Shown: positions 51,335 to 60,901, counted from the stretch's first letter. The stretch is DNA of 64,000 nt from Zafaria ginkgonis (GCF_039540195.1 NZ_BAABEO010000001.1:62001-126000), one strand, 5' to 3'. A program made the numbers and translations. The notes: a model not told the origin generated them from the letters alone.

Positions 51335-51547
51335 TTAGGTGGGGCCCTCTTCGTCCTCGGGCGGCATGAAAATGGACTCGATGGGCTGGTTGAAGAGGCG
51401 GGCAATGCGGAAGGCCAAGGGCAGGGAGGGGTCGTAGCGGCCCGTCTCCAAGGCGTTTACCGTCTGCCGCGAAACGCCGAGCTGGTCCGCAAGCGCCCCC
51501 TGGGTCCAGCCGCGGCCCTCACGCAGCTCCCTCAGGCGGTTGTTCAT
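51335..51547 (-). CDS. XRE-family transcriptional regulator (small, YozG-like)
   Basis: A 70-residue single-domain HTH protein: RLRELREGRGWTQGALADQL, then GVSRQTVNALETGRYDPSLP. This compact type usually pairs with a small membrane protein, as here: it starts four bases into the stop of 51544-51960. Likely represses its own operon through the repeated motif at 51943-52008. Confidence 0.83.
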   Translation of the reverse strand: MNNRLRELREGRGWTQGALADQLGVSRQTVNALETGRYDPSLPLAFRIARLFNQPIESIFMPPEDEEGPT

Positions 51548-51960
51548 TGCCGTCCCACAACGGCGCCGGTGGCAATCCATCCCAGCATTCCCGCGCCGTA
51601 GACGATCCACCCCATTCCCGTCAGGCCGAGCCCGGCGATCTCCAGGAAGCCCACCGTCACGGAGGCGACCATGGCCACGGCGAAGCCCCCTCCGAGCGAC
51701 TGCAGCAGAAGGAACCGCTGGTAGTCGTCGATCCGCCGCACATGGCGCAGGACGGCCCGCACCATCCACAGGGCGGGGATCACCGGCAGGACCGCCCAGA
51801 GGAATCGCCAGGGGCTGCTGCCGTCCAGGTCTCCCCAGAGCAGCACGGCGGTGAGCACCACCGCATAGCCGGCCATGCCCGGCCAGAAGTCGAGGTGGTA
51901 GGCGCGGGAGATGCCGCGGTCTCTCTCGCTGCGATCCTTCTTGTCAAGCTTGCTTGTCAT
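51544..51960 (-). CDS. Small membrane protein, partner of the XRE regulator
   Basis: A 138-residue protein with four predicted helices (FWPGMAGYAVVLTAVLLW; FLWAVLPVIPALWMVRAVL; LQSLGGGFAVAMVASVTVGF; GMGWIVYGAGMLGWIATGAV) after a charged N-terminus (MTSKLDKKDRSERDRG). Start: ATG with GGAGG close ahead. No family assigned beyond the XRE-linked group. Confidence 0.7.
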   Translation of the reverse strand: MTSKLDKKDRSERDRGISRAYHLDFWPGMAGYAVVLTAVLLWGDLDGSSPWRFLWAVLPVIPALWMVRAVLRHVRRIDDYQRFLLLQSLGGGFAVAMVASVTVGFLEIAGLGLTGMGWIVYGAGMLGWIATGAVVGRQ

Positions 51961-52008
51961 GCCTCCATCGTGGGGCGGTCTTTCGCGGATGTCAAGGATG
52001 CTTGTCAT
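51943..52008. promoter_or_regulatory. Two copies of GTCAAGnnnGCTTGTCAT, candidate XRE operators
   Basis: Exact copies apart from the three middle bases, at 51943-51960 and 51991-52008 (48-base spacing). The first overlaps the start codon of the membrane-protein gene; the second is in its promoter area. The CAAG/CTTG dyad fits a dimeric HTH regulator. Confidence 0.55.
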
Positions 52009-52108
52009 CATCCGGCGTGGTTGGCCGTCTTCCATGGGGGACCTTTTCGGGGAAACGCGGAGGCGGAGGGCGGGCCGCGGCCCGCCCTCCGCCTCACGGA
52101 CCTGCAGG

Positions 52109-53299
52109 CTAGGCCCGCTCCAGCTCGATGCGCGAGGAAACGATGCCCAGCTCCGGCATCCTGGCCCCTTCCATCTCGCCGGTGCGGCGGAACGAGGTGG
52201 TCCGGGCCAGCAGTTCCTCCAGCGCGATGCACAACAGCAGGCGCGCCATGGGGGCACCCGGGCACCGGTGGCGTCCGCGCCCGAACGCCATGTGGTCATG
52301 GACGTTGGGCCGGTCCAGCCTGAACTCGTCCGGGTCCTCGAACACCGAGGCGTCCCGGTTGGCGGACGCGTAGGTCAGGGTGACCGGCTCGTTGGGCAGG
52401 ATCTCCCGGCCCAGGACCGTTACCGGTTCGACGACGGTGCGCGCGAAGCCGCGGTACGGTGCGTAGAGGCGCAGGAACTCCTCCAGTGCTTCCGGAATGA
52501 GCTCCGGATTCCGCCGCAGCCTCTCCTGGAGTTCCTGGTCCTCGCCCAGGTGCGCGGCGATGGACCCGATGACGATCGGCGGCGCCACCATCCCCACCAC
52601 CAGCGACTGCCGCAGGGCCCCGACGATCTGCTCCTCGTCCAGGGGCAGGCCGTCGGCCCGCTCGGCCAGCAGGGAGCTGGCCGGGTCCTCGTCCACCGGC
52701 CGGGGATTCTCCCGCCGGTCGGCCACGAGCGCCCGGGCGATGCCGTACATCTTCCCGCTCATCTCGTTGACGACGCCGGCGTCCTGCGAGCGCCACGCGC
52801 GGACCCAACTGGCCGCGGTTTCGGCCAGCACGGGTGCGGTCTCCGCGTCCAGGTTGAGCCATTCGGTGGTCACCCAGGCGGGGAAGATGGCCCCGAACTC
52901 CTGGGCGATGTCGCCGCCGCCGCGGGCGAGCAGCGGTTCGAGGGATTCCGCTGCGTGTTCGCGCAGGCGGGGCTCCAGCCGCTCCAGCCTCCGGCGCGAG
53001 AGCGTCGCGTCCAGCGCCTTGCGGAACGGGGTGTGGTCCGGCGCGTCGAAGTTCAGCGGGGGCCTGCGCAGTCCGCGCGGATCGCTGGGCACCACCGCCT
53101 TGACGGAGGAGATGAAGGTCCGGTCGTCCATCGCCGCCGCCTTGATCTCCGGGTACGTGGTCAGCGCCCAGAACCCGCCGTACGCGTCGCTGTAGGCCAC
53201 CGGGCAGCGCTCCCTCAGTTCCCGGTAGAGCGTGTGGATGTCCACCGGATCGTCGGTGGCCGAGGGATCGAAGTCCTGGGTGATCGTTCTGGTGCTCAT
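52109..53299 (-). CDS. Cytochrome P450 with atypical I-helix
   Basis: A 396-residue bacterial P450. Heme motif FGRGRHRCPG (339-348, Cys346) and ExxR (Glu274-Arg277) are intact. The I-helix reads LVVGMVAPPIVIG (233-245): the usual acid-Thr pair for oxygen activation is Val-Ala followed by two Pro. Start: ATG overlapping the upstream gene stop, with AAGAGGT. Last gene of the esterase/importer operon; no ferredoxin or reductase is adjacent. It may hydroxylate or O-dealkylate a product of the esterases. Confidence 0.85.
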   Translation of the reverse strand: MSTRTITQDFDPSATDDPVDIHTLYRELRERCPVAYSDAYGGFWALTTYPEIKAAAMDDRTFISSVKAVVPSDPRGLRRPPLNFDAPDHTPFRKALDATLSRRRLERLEPRLREHAAESLEPLLARGGGDIAQEFGAIFPAWVTTEWLNLDAETAPVLAETAASWVRAWRSQDAGVVNEMSGKMYGIARALVADRRENPRPVDEDPASSLLAERADGLPLDEEQIVGALRQSLVVGMVAPPIVIGSIAAHLGEDQELQERLRRNPELIPEALEEFLRLYAPYRGFARTVVEPVTVLGREILPNEPVTLTYASANRDASVFEDPDEFRLDRPNVHDHMAFGRGRHRCPGAPMARLLLCIALEELLARTTSFRRTGEMEGARMPELGIVSSRIELERA

Positions 53300-54780
53300 G
53301 CCCGTACCTCTTGGATGGTGTTTGGATCGTTGGTGCTTTGGTTGGTGCCGGCGCCGGGGGAGTCGAAGCGCACGTCCCTGGCCCCGTCCACCAGCGCTGC
53401 CCCCTCCACCACCAGCGCGGCCTCCTCCTCCAGGAGCCATCCCTCGCCCACGAGTTCCGCGGCCCGCCGCGCGACGAGCTTCCGGTAGTTCTCCGCGGAC
53501 CCGTAGCGTTCCAGGAGGACCTCGTCCGGGAAGGGGAGCACGTGCGGGTACAGCCACCCGCGCGACTGGCCGTCGGCGTCGTCCGCCGTGGTGCTGTGCG
53601 GCACGTAGGTCGCGGCCGGGACGTCGACGTAGGTCGAACGGACGCCGCCGACGGCGTTGCAGTCCGCGTCGCGCTCCAGCGGACGGGCCTCGGGCCACGG
53701 GGCGCGGAGCCCGGTTTCCGCGAAGGGAATCCGCTCGGCGCGCGGGGCCGGCGTGCCCTCGGCCACCCACCGGTCCAGGTGCTCGTACGCGGCACGGGCG
53801 GCGAATTCAAGCGGGAAGGTGCTCCACTGCTCACGGATCGGGGTGGCGGGGCGCCGGTGCCGCAGCGCCACCTCGTCGCCCGGCCATCCGGTGCGCGGGC
53901 GGTAGGACGAATGCCCGGAACCGGCCACCTGGTACAGGCGGTACGGGTCCTGGGGGTCGTCGGAGTCGGGGCGCAGCACGCCGGAGTGGGTTTCGGACTC
54001 GTTCTCGCTGAGCAGTTCGATCACGGGCACGCCGTACGCGCCGATCGTCCGGCGCGGATCGTCCTCGGGAAGGACGGGGCACCCGTCGCTGAGCGGGGTG
54101 TATCCGCCCTCCAGGAAGCCGCCGGAGGAGATTCCGATCAGGTAGCCGTCCACCGCGGGCCCGCCCTCGGGGGTGCGGGATGCGGCGTGGAACCCGTCGC
54201 CGAGGAAGACGCGGCAGAACGTGCCGGTCATCGACCAGCCGGTCAGGTACAGGCGGGACACCGCGCCGGGGCCCAGGCCCTCGAAGGCTCCCGCGCGCAG
54301 GGCGGTGACGACGTCGGACATGATGCCCCAGCCGAGCCCGTTCGCGGGAAGGGAGAGGGCACCGTAGCGGGCAGGGTCGATGGACTCGGCCATGGTCCTG
54401 GCCCAGCCCGCGGCGGTGGTGACCCCCACCCAGGTGTGTCCCTTGCGGATGATCCAGGGGTGCGCCCCGCGCCAGCTCGAATCGTTGGCCGATCCCGGAT
54501 GCAGGGATTCGCCCACGACCACGCCGCTGGCCGCGGAGGCCTCGGCCGGCCGCCGCACCAGTACGCGAGTGGTGTAGGGCAGGTCCGCCTGGGCCACCTG
54601 CCGGCTCCAGTCCGCGCCGTAGGTGTAGGTGTTCTGGGTCCCGGAGACGATGAACTCGTCCTCGACGTAGCCCACCTCCTCCAGGTCCACGCCGTGTTCC
54701 TCGCCCACGGCCCAGCCGCTGGTGAACGGGCGGTTGGAGCGCTCGGTGCGCGTCCTGTGCACAATCTTCAGTCCGGGCAT
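53296..54780 (-). CDS. Large alpha/beta hydrolase-domain protein (copy 1)
   Basis: A 494-residue protein of the actinobacterial 'alpha/beta hydrolase domain' group (Abhydrolase_10-like). Marks: TRVLVRRPAEASAASGVVVG, WRGAHPWIIRKGHTWVGVT, the Ser elbow LTGWSMTG, and VAGSGHSSYRP with a candidate His. A C-terminal domain (LPFPDEVLLERYGSAENYRK) is shared with the neighbour at 54809, showing duplication. Start: ATG at 54780. It probably cleaves an ester; no substrate is known. Confidence 0.72.
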   Translation of the reverse strand: MPGLKIVHRTRTERSNRPFTSGWAVGEEHGVDLEEVGYVEDEFIVSGTQNTYTYGADWSRQVAQADLPYTTRVLVRRPAEASAASGVVVGESLHPGSANDSSWRGAHPWIIRKGHTWVGVTTAAGWARTMAESIDPARYGALSLPANGLGWGIMSDVVTALRAGAFEGLGPGAVSRLYLTGWSMTGTFCRVFLGDGFHAASRTPEGGPAVDGYLIGISSGGFLEGGYTPLSDGCPVLPEDDPRRTIGAYGVPVIELLSENESETHSGVLRPDSDDPQDPYRLYQVAGSGHSSYRPRTGWPGDEVALRHRRPATPIREQWSTFPLEFAARAAYEHLDRWVAEGTPAPRAERIPFAETGLRAPWPEARPLERDADCNAVGGVRSTYVDVPAATYVPHSTTADDADGQSRGWLYPHVLPFPDEVLLERYGSAENYRKLVARRAAELVGEGWLLEEEAALVVEGAALVDGARDVRFDSPGAGTNQSTNDPNTIQEVRA

Positions 54781-54808
54781 GCCGTCCTTCTTTCGCCTCG
54801 TTGGTGGT

Positions 54809-56131
54809 CTAGTTCCCTGTACTCGTTGTCCAAGTGCCCGCGTCCTCCCGCGCCTCGCCGAGCCATCGGCGGGCGTCGGCCTCCAGGTAGTGCCCCCGGC
54901 CGACCAGTTCCTTCAGGGTGCGTTCGGCCTCGTCGAGGTAGCCCTGGGCGGATCCGTAGCGGGCCAGGAGTTCGTCCGCGGGAAGCGGGAACTCGTGGCC
55001 CCGGTTCCAGTACTTTCCGGAGGAAATGGCGTGGATCCGGGCGGTGGGCTGTTCGACGGCGGGAACCTGCAGGCCTCCGCGCGGGTGGCCGAAATCGTCC
55101 CTTGCCAGCGACCCGTCCGGTGCGGCCTCCAGGGGAGCGCAGTCCAGGGGCGGTTCGCCGCCCCGGATCCACCGGATCAGGCCCTCCAGCGCGGCGTGGA
55201 CCACGTGCGTGTGGGGGAAGCTGCTCCAGCGGGACCGGGCCGGCGGATCCTGGTCCGGGACGGCGTAGCGGGCATCGTTGTGGGCCATCCCGGCCACCTC
55301 TATGAAGCGGTAAAACGGGCTGGCGCAGTCGCGGTGGAGCAGGTCGCGCCCCTGGCCGGGAAGGCCCGCCGCGGAGCGGACCGACTCGATCTCCGCCTCG
55401 GCCAGGAGCTCGTAGGTCGGAACGGACAGCTCCGCGGGCAGCGGCTGGCCCCCGCTGTGCAGGGGCAGGAACCCGTCCACCCGGCGGGGCAGCTCCCCGC
55501 GCGCCACCTTCTCCGCGTAGCGGCGCACCACGCCGCCGGACTGCGAGGCCCCGGCCAAGATCACGGTGGACGGGCTCACGTTCTCCAGCCGTCCGCGGCC
55601 CACCGCATCCACCGCCGCGTCGAGGATCCCAAAGAGCAGCGGACTGGTGGCCCACCACTCGCTGGAGAAGGCGTCCGACGCCGCCCGGGTGTCGATCCCC
55701 GGCCCGATCTGGGACTTCAGCCCGGTGGTGCGGCCCGGCAGCGACACCCAGCCGTAGCGCTCCGGGTCGGAGGGCACCAGGTAGGTGAGGGCCGGGTGCG
55801 TTTGGCAGGCCACCTCCACCCACGCGTGCCCCGCCCGGACCAGTTGCTCGTGGGCGTGCCCCCAGAACGAGCGTCCGCCCCCGAAATGCATGGGTTCGAC
55901 GACGCACACCCCGCTCGCGGCCTCCGGCGCCGGGCGGCGCACCAGCAGCCGGGTCGCGAAGCGCCCGCCGGAGGCCTCCCCGGCGAACCGGTATTCATCG
56001 GTGACGTACCCGTGCCCGGCGAGCCGGTCGGCATAACGGTCAGGGGAGGGGAGGGCAGCGCCGAAGGCCCGCTCCGGATCCGGGAGAAGCTCGATCCTGA
56101 TGTTCCCGGCGCCGGTGTTTTCGATGCTCAC
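54809..56131 (-). CDS. Large alpha/beta hydrolase-domain protein (copy 2)
   Basis: A 440-residue paralogue of the 53296 protein: TRLLVRRPAPEAASGVCVVE, FWGHAHEQLVRAGHAWVEVA, elbow LAGASQSGG, VAGMAHNDARYAVPDQ (His), and a matching C-terminal LPADELLARYGSAQGYLDEA. The elbow differs from copy 1 (ASQSGG against WSMTG), so specificity may have shifted. Start: GTG at 56131 overlapping the upstream stop (GTGA). Confidence 0.72.
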   Translation of the reverse strand: MSIENTGAGNIRIELLPDPERAFGAALPSPDRYADRLAGHGYVTDEYRFAGEASGGRFATRLLVRRPAPEAASGVCVVEPMHFGGGRSFWGHAHEQLVRAGHAWVEVACQTHPALTYLVPSDPERYGWVSLPGRTTGLKSQIGPGIDTRAASDAFSSEWWATSPLLFGILDAAVDAVGRGRLENVSPSTVILAGASQSGGVVRRYAEKVARGELPRRVDGFLPLHSGGQPLPAELSVPTYELLAEAEIESVRSAAGLPGQGRDLLHRDCASPFYRFIEVAGMAHNDARYAVPDQDPPARSRWSSFPHTHVVHAALEGLIRWIRGGEPPLDCAPLEAAPDGSLARDDFGHPRGGLQVPAVEQPTARIHAISSGKYWNRGHEFPLPADELLARYGSAQGYLDEAERTLKELVGRGHYLEADARRWLGEAREDAGTWTTSTGN

Positions 56132-57723
56132 GCCCGCCCGCTCTCGCCGATGGCCCGTCCCCAGGGGTCCTGCCGGGAGGTGGTGACGAATCCGCTCCAG
56201 CGCTCCAGCCGTTCCCGGGCGAAGCGGTCGGTGACGTCGAAGCCGTCGTCCCCGAAGTGGAACTGCGCCGGCTCGCCCTGCTCGAAGGCGGGCCAGACTA
56301 ATCCGCCCACACCGCCGTCGTTCGGGTTGCCCGTGCGCGCAAAGGTGGCCAGGGCGTGGGACATGACCGGGGCGGCCTTGTGGTACGCGGGTTCGTCGAC
56401 CGGAATCGCGCCCATTCCCACGTTGCGGAAGAAGATAGGCATCTCCGTGCCATGGAAGCTGCCCAGCGGCATGTCCTGGCCCAGCGTGCACCAGTAGCTG
56501 TAGACCGGCGCGGTGCCGAAGGCGGCCTTCGCCGCGGCCAGGCGGTGCGTGCGGATCGCGAACTGGTCGCTGAGGATGTCCAGCATGAGGTCCAGCAGCC
56601 GGAGGCGGGCCGAATCGCCGGACGAACCCCGGTACGGGCCGCCGGAGTCCCGGTAGGCGTCCAGGACGGCCCGGGCGTCGTCCGGGTGGTTGAACCCGGC
56701 GTCGAGGATGCGCAGGACCGTGGCCTCGTCGAGGTCGAAGTCAGGCTCCTGCCAGCGCGGCTGGCCGGCCATGATGAACCTGGCCTCGTCGATGGCCGTT
56801 CCCGTCATCAGCGGGATCCCGGCGGCGACGCCGGCCGCCAGGGCCTCCTCGGGGAAGGCCGGCAGGGACGCGGTCCCGGCCACGGGGGCGAAGAGCATGC
56901 CGTGGTCGGTCGGCTCCGCGCCGACGCCCAGCTGGGCCTGCACGGCCATGAGGCGCTCGCGGGGGAGCGCCCGCAGGGCGGAGGCGTCGTTCCCGTTGAC
57001 CCCCAGCAGCGCCAGGGCCCGCTGCGCGATCTCCGTGGCGCGTGCGGGGTCCTTGTAGCCGAACGGCGGGCCGCCGTGCACCACGGCGCGGCTGAACAGG
57101 CCCTCGGCCAGGGGCGAGGTGAGGATCGCGGAGACCTTTCCGCCGCCGCCGGAGTGCCCGAAGATCGTCACGTTGGACGGGTCCCCGCCGAAGCCGGCGA
57201 TGTTGTCCCGCACCCATTCCAGCGCAGCGACAAGGTCCAGCAGGCTCGGGTTGGCCTCGTAGCCCCAGTCGCCCCCGCCCAGTTCGCTCAGGTACAGGAA
57301 CCCGAGCAGGGCCAGGCGGTGGTTGACGGAGACGACGACGACGTCCTCGGTGCGGGCGAGCTCGGCCCCGTCGGTGTGCGCGGTCAGGCCGCGGCCGGTG
57401 AAGAACCCGCCGCCGTGCATCCAGAACAGGACCGGCTTCTTCCCCGTGGTCCCGGGGGTCCACACGTTCAGGGCCAGGCAGTCCTCGGACTGCTCGTGGG
57501 ACCCGTGGCGGGGCCGCTCCAGCTGGGGAGCCGTGGGGCCGGCGGCGTGCGCGGTGCGCACCCCGGTCCAAGGCTCCGGCGGGCGCGGCGGCAGGAAGCG
57601 GTTCTCCCCGCTGCAGGACCCGGCGTACGGGATCCCCAGGAAGGACAGGACGCCCTCTTGGGACAGGCCCTCCACGCGTCCGGAAGCGGTTGCGACGATC
57701 GGATTCGCTGCGGTGGGTGTCAC
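56128..57723 (-). CDS. Type-B carboxylesterase (copy 1)
   Basis: A 531-residue carboxylesterase/lipase family enzyme: PVLFWMHGGGFFTGRG (oxyanion hole), SEDCLALNVWTP, FGHSGGGGKV (nucleophile Ser), AIDEARFIM (acid) and GSFHGTEMPIFF (His). The start is the GTG overlapping the upstream stop; the 1011-codon open frame that continues through the neighbour is not coding there. No signal peptide, so it acts in the cytoplasm on imported ester. Confidence 0.85.
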   Translation of the reverse strand: MTPTAANPIVATASGRVEGLSQEGVLSFLGIPYAGSCSGENRFLPPRPPEPWTGVRTAHAAGPTAPQLERPRHGSHEQSEDCLALNVWTPGTTGKKPVLFWMHGGGFFTGRGLTAHTDGAELARTEDVVVVSVNHRLALLGFLYLSELGGGDWGYEANPSLLDLVAALEWVRDNIAGFGGDPSNVTIFGHSGGGGKVSAILTSPLAEGLFSRAVVHGGPPFGYKDPARATEIAQRALALLGVNGNDASALRALPRERLMAVQAQLGVGAEPTDHGMLFAPVAGTASLPAFPEEALAAGVAAGIPLMTGTAIDEARFIMAGQPRWQEPDFDLDEATVLRILDAGFNHPDDARAVLDAYRDSGGPYRGSSGDSARLRLLDLMLDILSDQFAIRTHRLAAAKAAFGTAPVYSYWCTLGQDMPLGSFHGTEMPIFFRNVGMGAIPVDEPAYHKAAPVMSHALATFARTGNPNDGGVGGLVWPAFEQGEPAQFHFGDDGFDVTDRFARERLERWSGFVTTSRQDPWGRAIGESGRA

Positions 57724-59300
57724 GCGACCGTCACCTCCTCCGGGGCTTGCGTGCGGGAAGCCGCCTCGAACGCCCGGCCCCAGGGGTCGGTGAAGGCGGT
57801 CGCCGTGATGCCCGCCCACCGGGGGCGGCGCTCGGCCAGCCACGCGTCGGTGACGTCGAAGCCGTCGTCGCCGAACACCAGCTGGCTCGGCTGTGCCGGA
57901 TCGTAGGCCGGCCACTCGATGCCGGCCACGCCGGCGTCGTTCGGGTCGCCGGTGGCGGCGAACGCGGCCAGCATGCGGCGCAGGACGTCCGACGCCGCGT
58001 CGTAGGCCGGACCGGTCAGGCCCGCGGGCCCGGCCCCGACGTTGCCGAAGAACAGCGGCATCTGCACGCCGTGGAAGGTGCCGTTGGGCTGGGAGTGGTT
58101 GAGCGTGCACAGGTAGCTGAACACCGGGGCCTGCCCGGAGCGGGCCTTGGCGTCGGCCAGGCGCGCGGTCCGCTCCAGGAACTGGTCGCTGAGGATGTCC
58201 GTGAGCAGGTCCACGTTGCGGCCGGCGTCGTAGTCCGCCCGGTAGCGGTCCAAAAGCAGGCCCGCGTCCGCGGCGTTGTCGACGCCGGCGGCGACCAGCC
58301 GCTCCAAGGTGGCCTCGTCCAGGTCGAAGGCCGGGTCGAGCCAGTGCGGGCGCGCGTTGTAGACGTAGCGCATCTCGTCGACCGAGGTGCCCGTCAGCAG
58401 CGGCACGTCGGCGTTCACTCCGGCCCCGAAGGCGTCCTGCGGCATGGTCGGCAGCGAGGCCGTACCGATCACGGGCGCGAAGCGCATCCCGTGCTCGGTG
58501 GGCTCGGAGCCGACGCCGAGCTGGCTCTGGGCGTCCATGATCCGTTCCAGCGGCAGCTCCTGGAGTCGCTGCCGGTCCGCCGACCGCAGCCCCAAAACCT
58601 CCAGGACGCGCTGCGCGGTGACGGTGGCGCGTCCGCGGTCCTTGAGCCCGAAGGGCGGGCCGCCGTGCAGGGCGGCCCGGGAGAACAGTCCGCGGGCCGG
58701 CGGGCTGGAGAGCAGGCTGCCCACCTTGCCGCCGCCGCCGGAGTGCCCCTTGATGAGGACCCGGGAGGGGTCCCCTCCGAAGGCGTGGATGTTCTCCTGG
58801 ACCCAGCGCAGCGCGGCCACCAGGTCCAGCAGGCCCGGGTTGGCCTCGTGGCCCCAGTCCTCGCCGCCGAGCTCGCCCAGGTAGAGGAAGCCCGGCAGCG
58901 AGAGCCGGTGGTTGATCGAGACGACGACGACGTCCTCGCGCTGGGCGAGGGCCGCCCCGTCGGTCTGCGGCGAGTAGCCGCTGCCGGTCGCGAAGCCTCC
59001 GCCGTGGATCCAGACGATCACCGGGCGGCTGCCGTTCAGGCCGGCCGTCCACACGTTCAGCGCCAGGCAGTCCTCGGAGGGCTCGCTGGAGCTGGGACGG
59101 CGCGGGCTGGAGAACTGGGGCGCGATCTGCCCCAGCGTGTCCGCCGCGCGGACCCCGGTCCACGGGGTCACGGGCTGGGGCGGGAGGAACCGGTTGGCCC
59201 CTCCCGTGGGCGCGCCGTAGCGGATGCCGAGGAAGCGGATGACGCCGTCGGCCTCGTGGCCTTCGAGCCGTCCCGAGTTGGTGGTTGCGATGTGGGTCAT
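57720..59300 (-). CDS. Type-B carboxylesterase (copy 2)
   Basis: A 526-residue close paralogue of copy 1: VIVWIHGGGFATGSG, SEDCLALNVWTAG, KGHSGGGGKVGSLLSSP (Ser), SVDEMRYVY (acid), GTFHGVQMPLFF (His). Tandem duplication is plain from collinear motifs along the whole length. ATG at 59300 overlaps the stop of the binding-protein gene, which ties the esterase directly to the importer. Confidence 0.85.
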   Translation of the reverse strand: MTHIATTNSGRLEGHEADGVIRFLGIRYGAPTGGANRFLPPQPVTPWTGVRAADTLGQIAPQFSSPRRPSSSEPSEDCLALNVWTAGLNGSRPVIVWIHGGGFATGSGYSPQTDGAALAQREDVVVVSINHRLSLPGFLYLGELGGEDWGHEANPGLLDLVAALRWVQENIHAFGGDPSRVLIKGHSGGGGKVGSLLSSPPARGLFSRAALHGGPPFGLKDRGRATVTAQRVLEVLGLRSADRQRLQELPLERIMDAQSQLGVGSEPTEHGMRFAPVIGTASLPTMPQDAFGAGVNADVPLLTGTSVDEMRYVYNARPHWLDPAFDLDEATLERLVAAGVDNAADAGLLLDRYRADYDAGRNVDLLTDILSDQFLERTARLADAKARSGQAPVFSYLCTLNHSQPNGTFHGVQMPLFFGNVGAGPAGLTGPAYDAASDVLRRMLAAFAATGDPNDAGVAGIEWPAYDPAQPSQLVFGDDGFDVTDAWLAERRPRWAGITATAFTDPWGRAFEAASRTQAPEEVTVA

Positions 59301-60901
59301 GAGGCCGGCTTCCAGGTGAACTTGCCCGTCGGATCGATGAGGGAGTAGTAGCCCGGGAACTCCGGCTCCATGGTCACGTTGTCCACGCCCTTGACGTACT
59401 GGACCGAGTACGGCCGCACGACCGGGGCGAACCAGGCCTTTTCTGCGAGCAGCTCGACCAGTTCGGAGTAGGCCTTGCCCTGCTCCTCGTCGGTGGTGGT
59501 CTGGACGACCTTGTACTGGGCGTCGATCTCCTCGTCGACGGTGCCGAACGGGTTGGCCAGGACGTCGCGCTGGGTCAGGCCGCGGGCGGAGTTGTAGGCC
59601 GGGCCACTGCTCTGGAAGATCACCGCGGGAACCTCGCCGGCGGCGAACTTCTGGTTGAAGGAGGAGATCTCCGACTCCTCGTTGATCTTGATGGTGATGC
59701 CGGCGTCGGCCACGGAACTGGCGATCGCCTGGGCCACCGGGCAGGTGTTGAGGTTCTTGCTGCACGTCACCTCGAAGGTGAAGCCGTTGGCGTAGCCGGC
59801 CTCGGCGAGAAGCGCCTTGGCCTTGTCGATGTCGTAGCCGTAGTAGCCGTCGAGGGCCTCGTTGAAGCCGGTCTGCAGCGGCAGGCCCATCTGCGAGGTC
59901 GGATCGGCGTACTCGTCGCCGTAGAGCGCCGTGGTGATCCCCGCGCGGTCGATCGCGTAGTTGATGGCCTGGCGGACCTTCTCACTGCCGAGCTCCGGGA
60001 CCATGGTGCCCTCCCGGTCCAGGAGGTAAAGCCCCACCACGCGTCCCGGGGCCGCCAGCACCTCGGCGCCGGCCTTCGCGGCGGCCTCGGCCGTCTCCGG
60101 CTTGCCCAGTGCGAAGTCGAGCTGGCCCGAGGAGAGCGCGGAGACGACCGTGTTCGGGTCGGACACGACCGTGACGACGACCTTCTGGTACACGATGCCG
60201 TTGGGGTTCCAGTAGTTGGGGTTCGGCACGTAGGTGTAGTGGTCGCCCGTCACCGTGGCGGCGGGATCGAGCTGGTAGGGGCCGGTGCCGATCGTGGCGG
60301 CGTCCAGCGAGCCCGGCTTGTCCATCCCGGCGGGAGCGGCGACCAGGCCTGCCGCGTACTGCTGGGACAGGATCACCGGCAGGTCGGGGTTGGGGGAGTC
60401 CAGGGTGATCCGCACCGTGGTGTCATTGACGGCCTCCGCCTTGGTCATGGCCGCCAGCATGGAGCTCTGGGTGGCCTTCGCGTCCTTGAAGTAGGCCAGC
60501 CACTCGGCGACGCCCTCGGCGGTCAGTTCGGTTCCGTCGCTGAACTTCACCCCGTCACGGATCGTCAGTTCGAACTTCGTCAGCGCGTCGTTGGTGAAGC
60601 CCCATTCGGTGGCAAGGCCCGGGACGAGCGTGCCGTCGGGCTGGCGGAAGATCAGCGAGTCGTACGCCGGCGTGTTGTAGATGAGCGAGCCGCCGCCGCC
60701 GGACTTGGCCGGGTCCAGGCCCGTGATGGGCGGGCCGTTGAACTGGACGTTGAGGACGTCGGCGTTGCCGGCGGCGGCACCGCCGGCCGTTGCCGTTCCG
60801 CCGCCGCCTGCGCAGCCGGCGAGGGCGAGGCTGGCCACGGCCAGGCCGGTGAGGAGGGTGGTGCGGGCGGCGACGGTCCGCCGAGGGGTTGACCACTTCA
60901 T
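59297..60901 (-). CDS. ABC importer substrate-binding lipoprotein, family 5
   Basis: A 534-residue extracytoplasmic binding protein. Signal: MKWSTPRRTVAARTTLLTGL then LALAGC (Cys30). SBP_bac_5 marks: NVQFNGPPITGLDPAKSGGG, LVPGLATEWGFT, FSDGTELTAEGVAEWL, EKVRQAINYAIDRAGI. Start: ATG with a GGAGATT site. It follows the ATPase gene across a 116-base gap filled by five 16-base tandem repeats, and it overlaps the esterase gene, so its ligand is probably an ester or glycoside-like natural product. Confidence 0.83.
   Translation of the reverse strand: MKWSTPRRTVAARTTLLTGLAVASLALAGCAGGGGTATAGGAAAGNADVLNVQFNGPPITGLDPAKSGGGGSLIYNTPAYDSLIFRQPDGTLVPGLATEWGFTNDALTKFELTIRDGVKFSDGTELTAEGVAEWLAYFKDAKATQSSMLAAMTKAEAVNDTTVRITLDSPNPDLPVILSQQYAAGLVAAPAGMDKPGSLDAATIGTGPYQLDPAATVTGDHYTYVPNPNYWNPNGIVYQKVVVTVVSDPNTVVSALSSGQLDFALGKPETAEAAAKAGAEVLAAPGRVVGLYLLDREGTMVPELGSEKVRQAINYAIDRAGITTALYGDEYADPTSQMGLPLQTGFNEALDGYYGYDIDKAKALLAEAGYANGFTFEVTCSKNLNTCPVAQAIASSVADAGITIKINEESEISSFNQKFAAGEVPAVIFQSSGPAYNSARGLTQRDVLANPFGTVDEEIDAQYKVVQTTTDEEQGKAYSELVELLAEKAWFAPVVRPYSVQYVKGVDNVTMEPEFPGYYSLIDPTGKFTWKPAS

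Noticed and set aside
57724..59163. 1011-codon open frame read as a double esterase
   Set aside because: Only its C-terminal 531 codons are coding; the N-terminal part is an out-of-frame reading of the neighbouring esterase.
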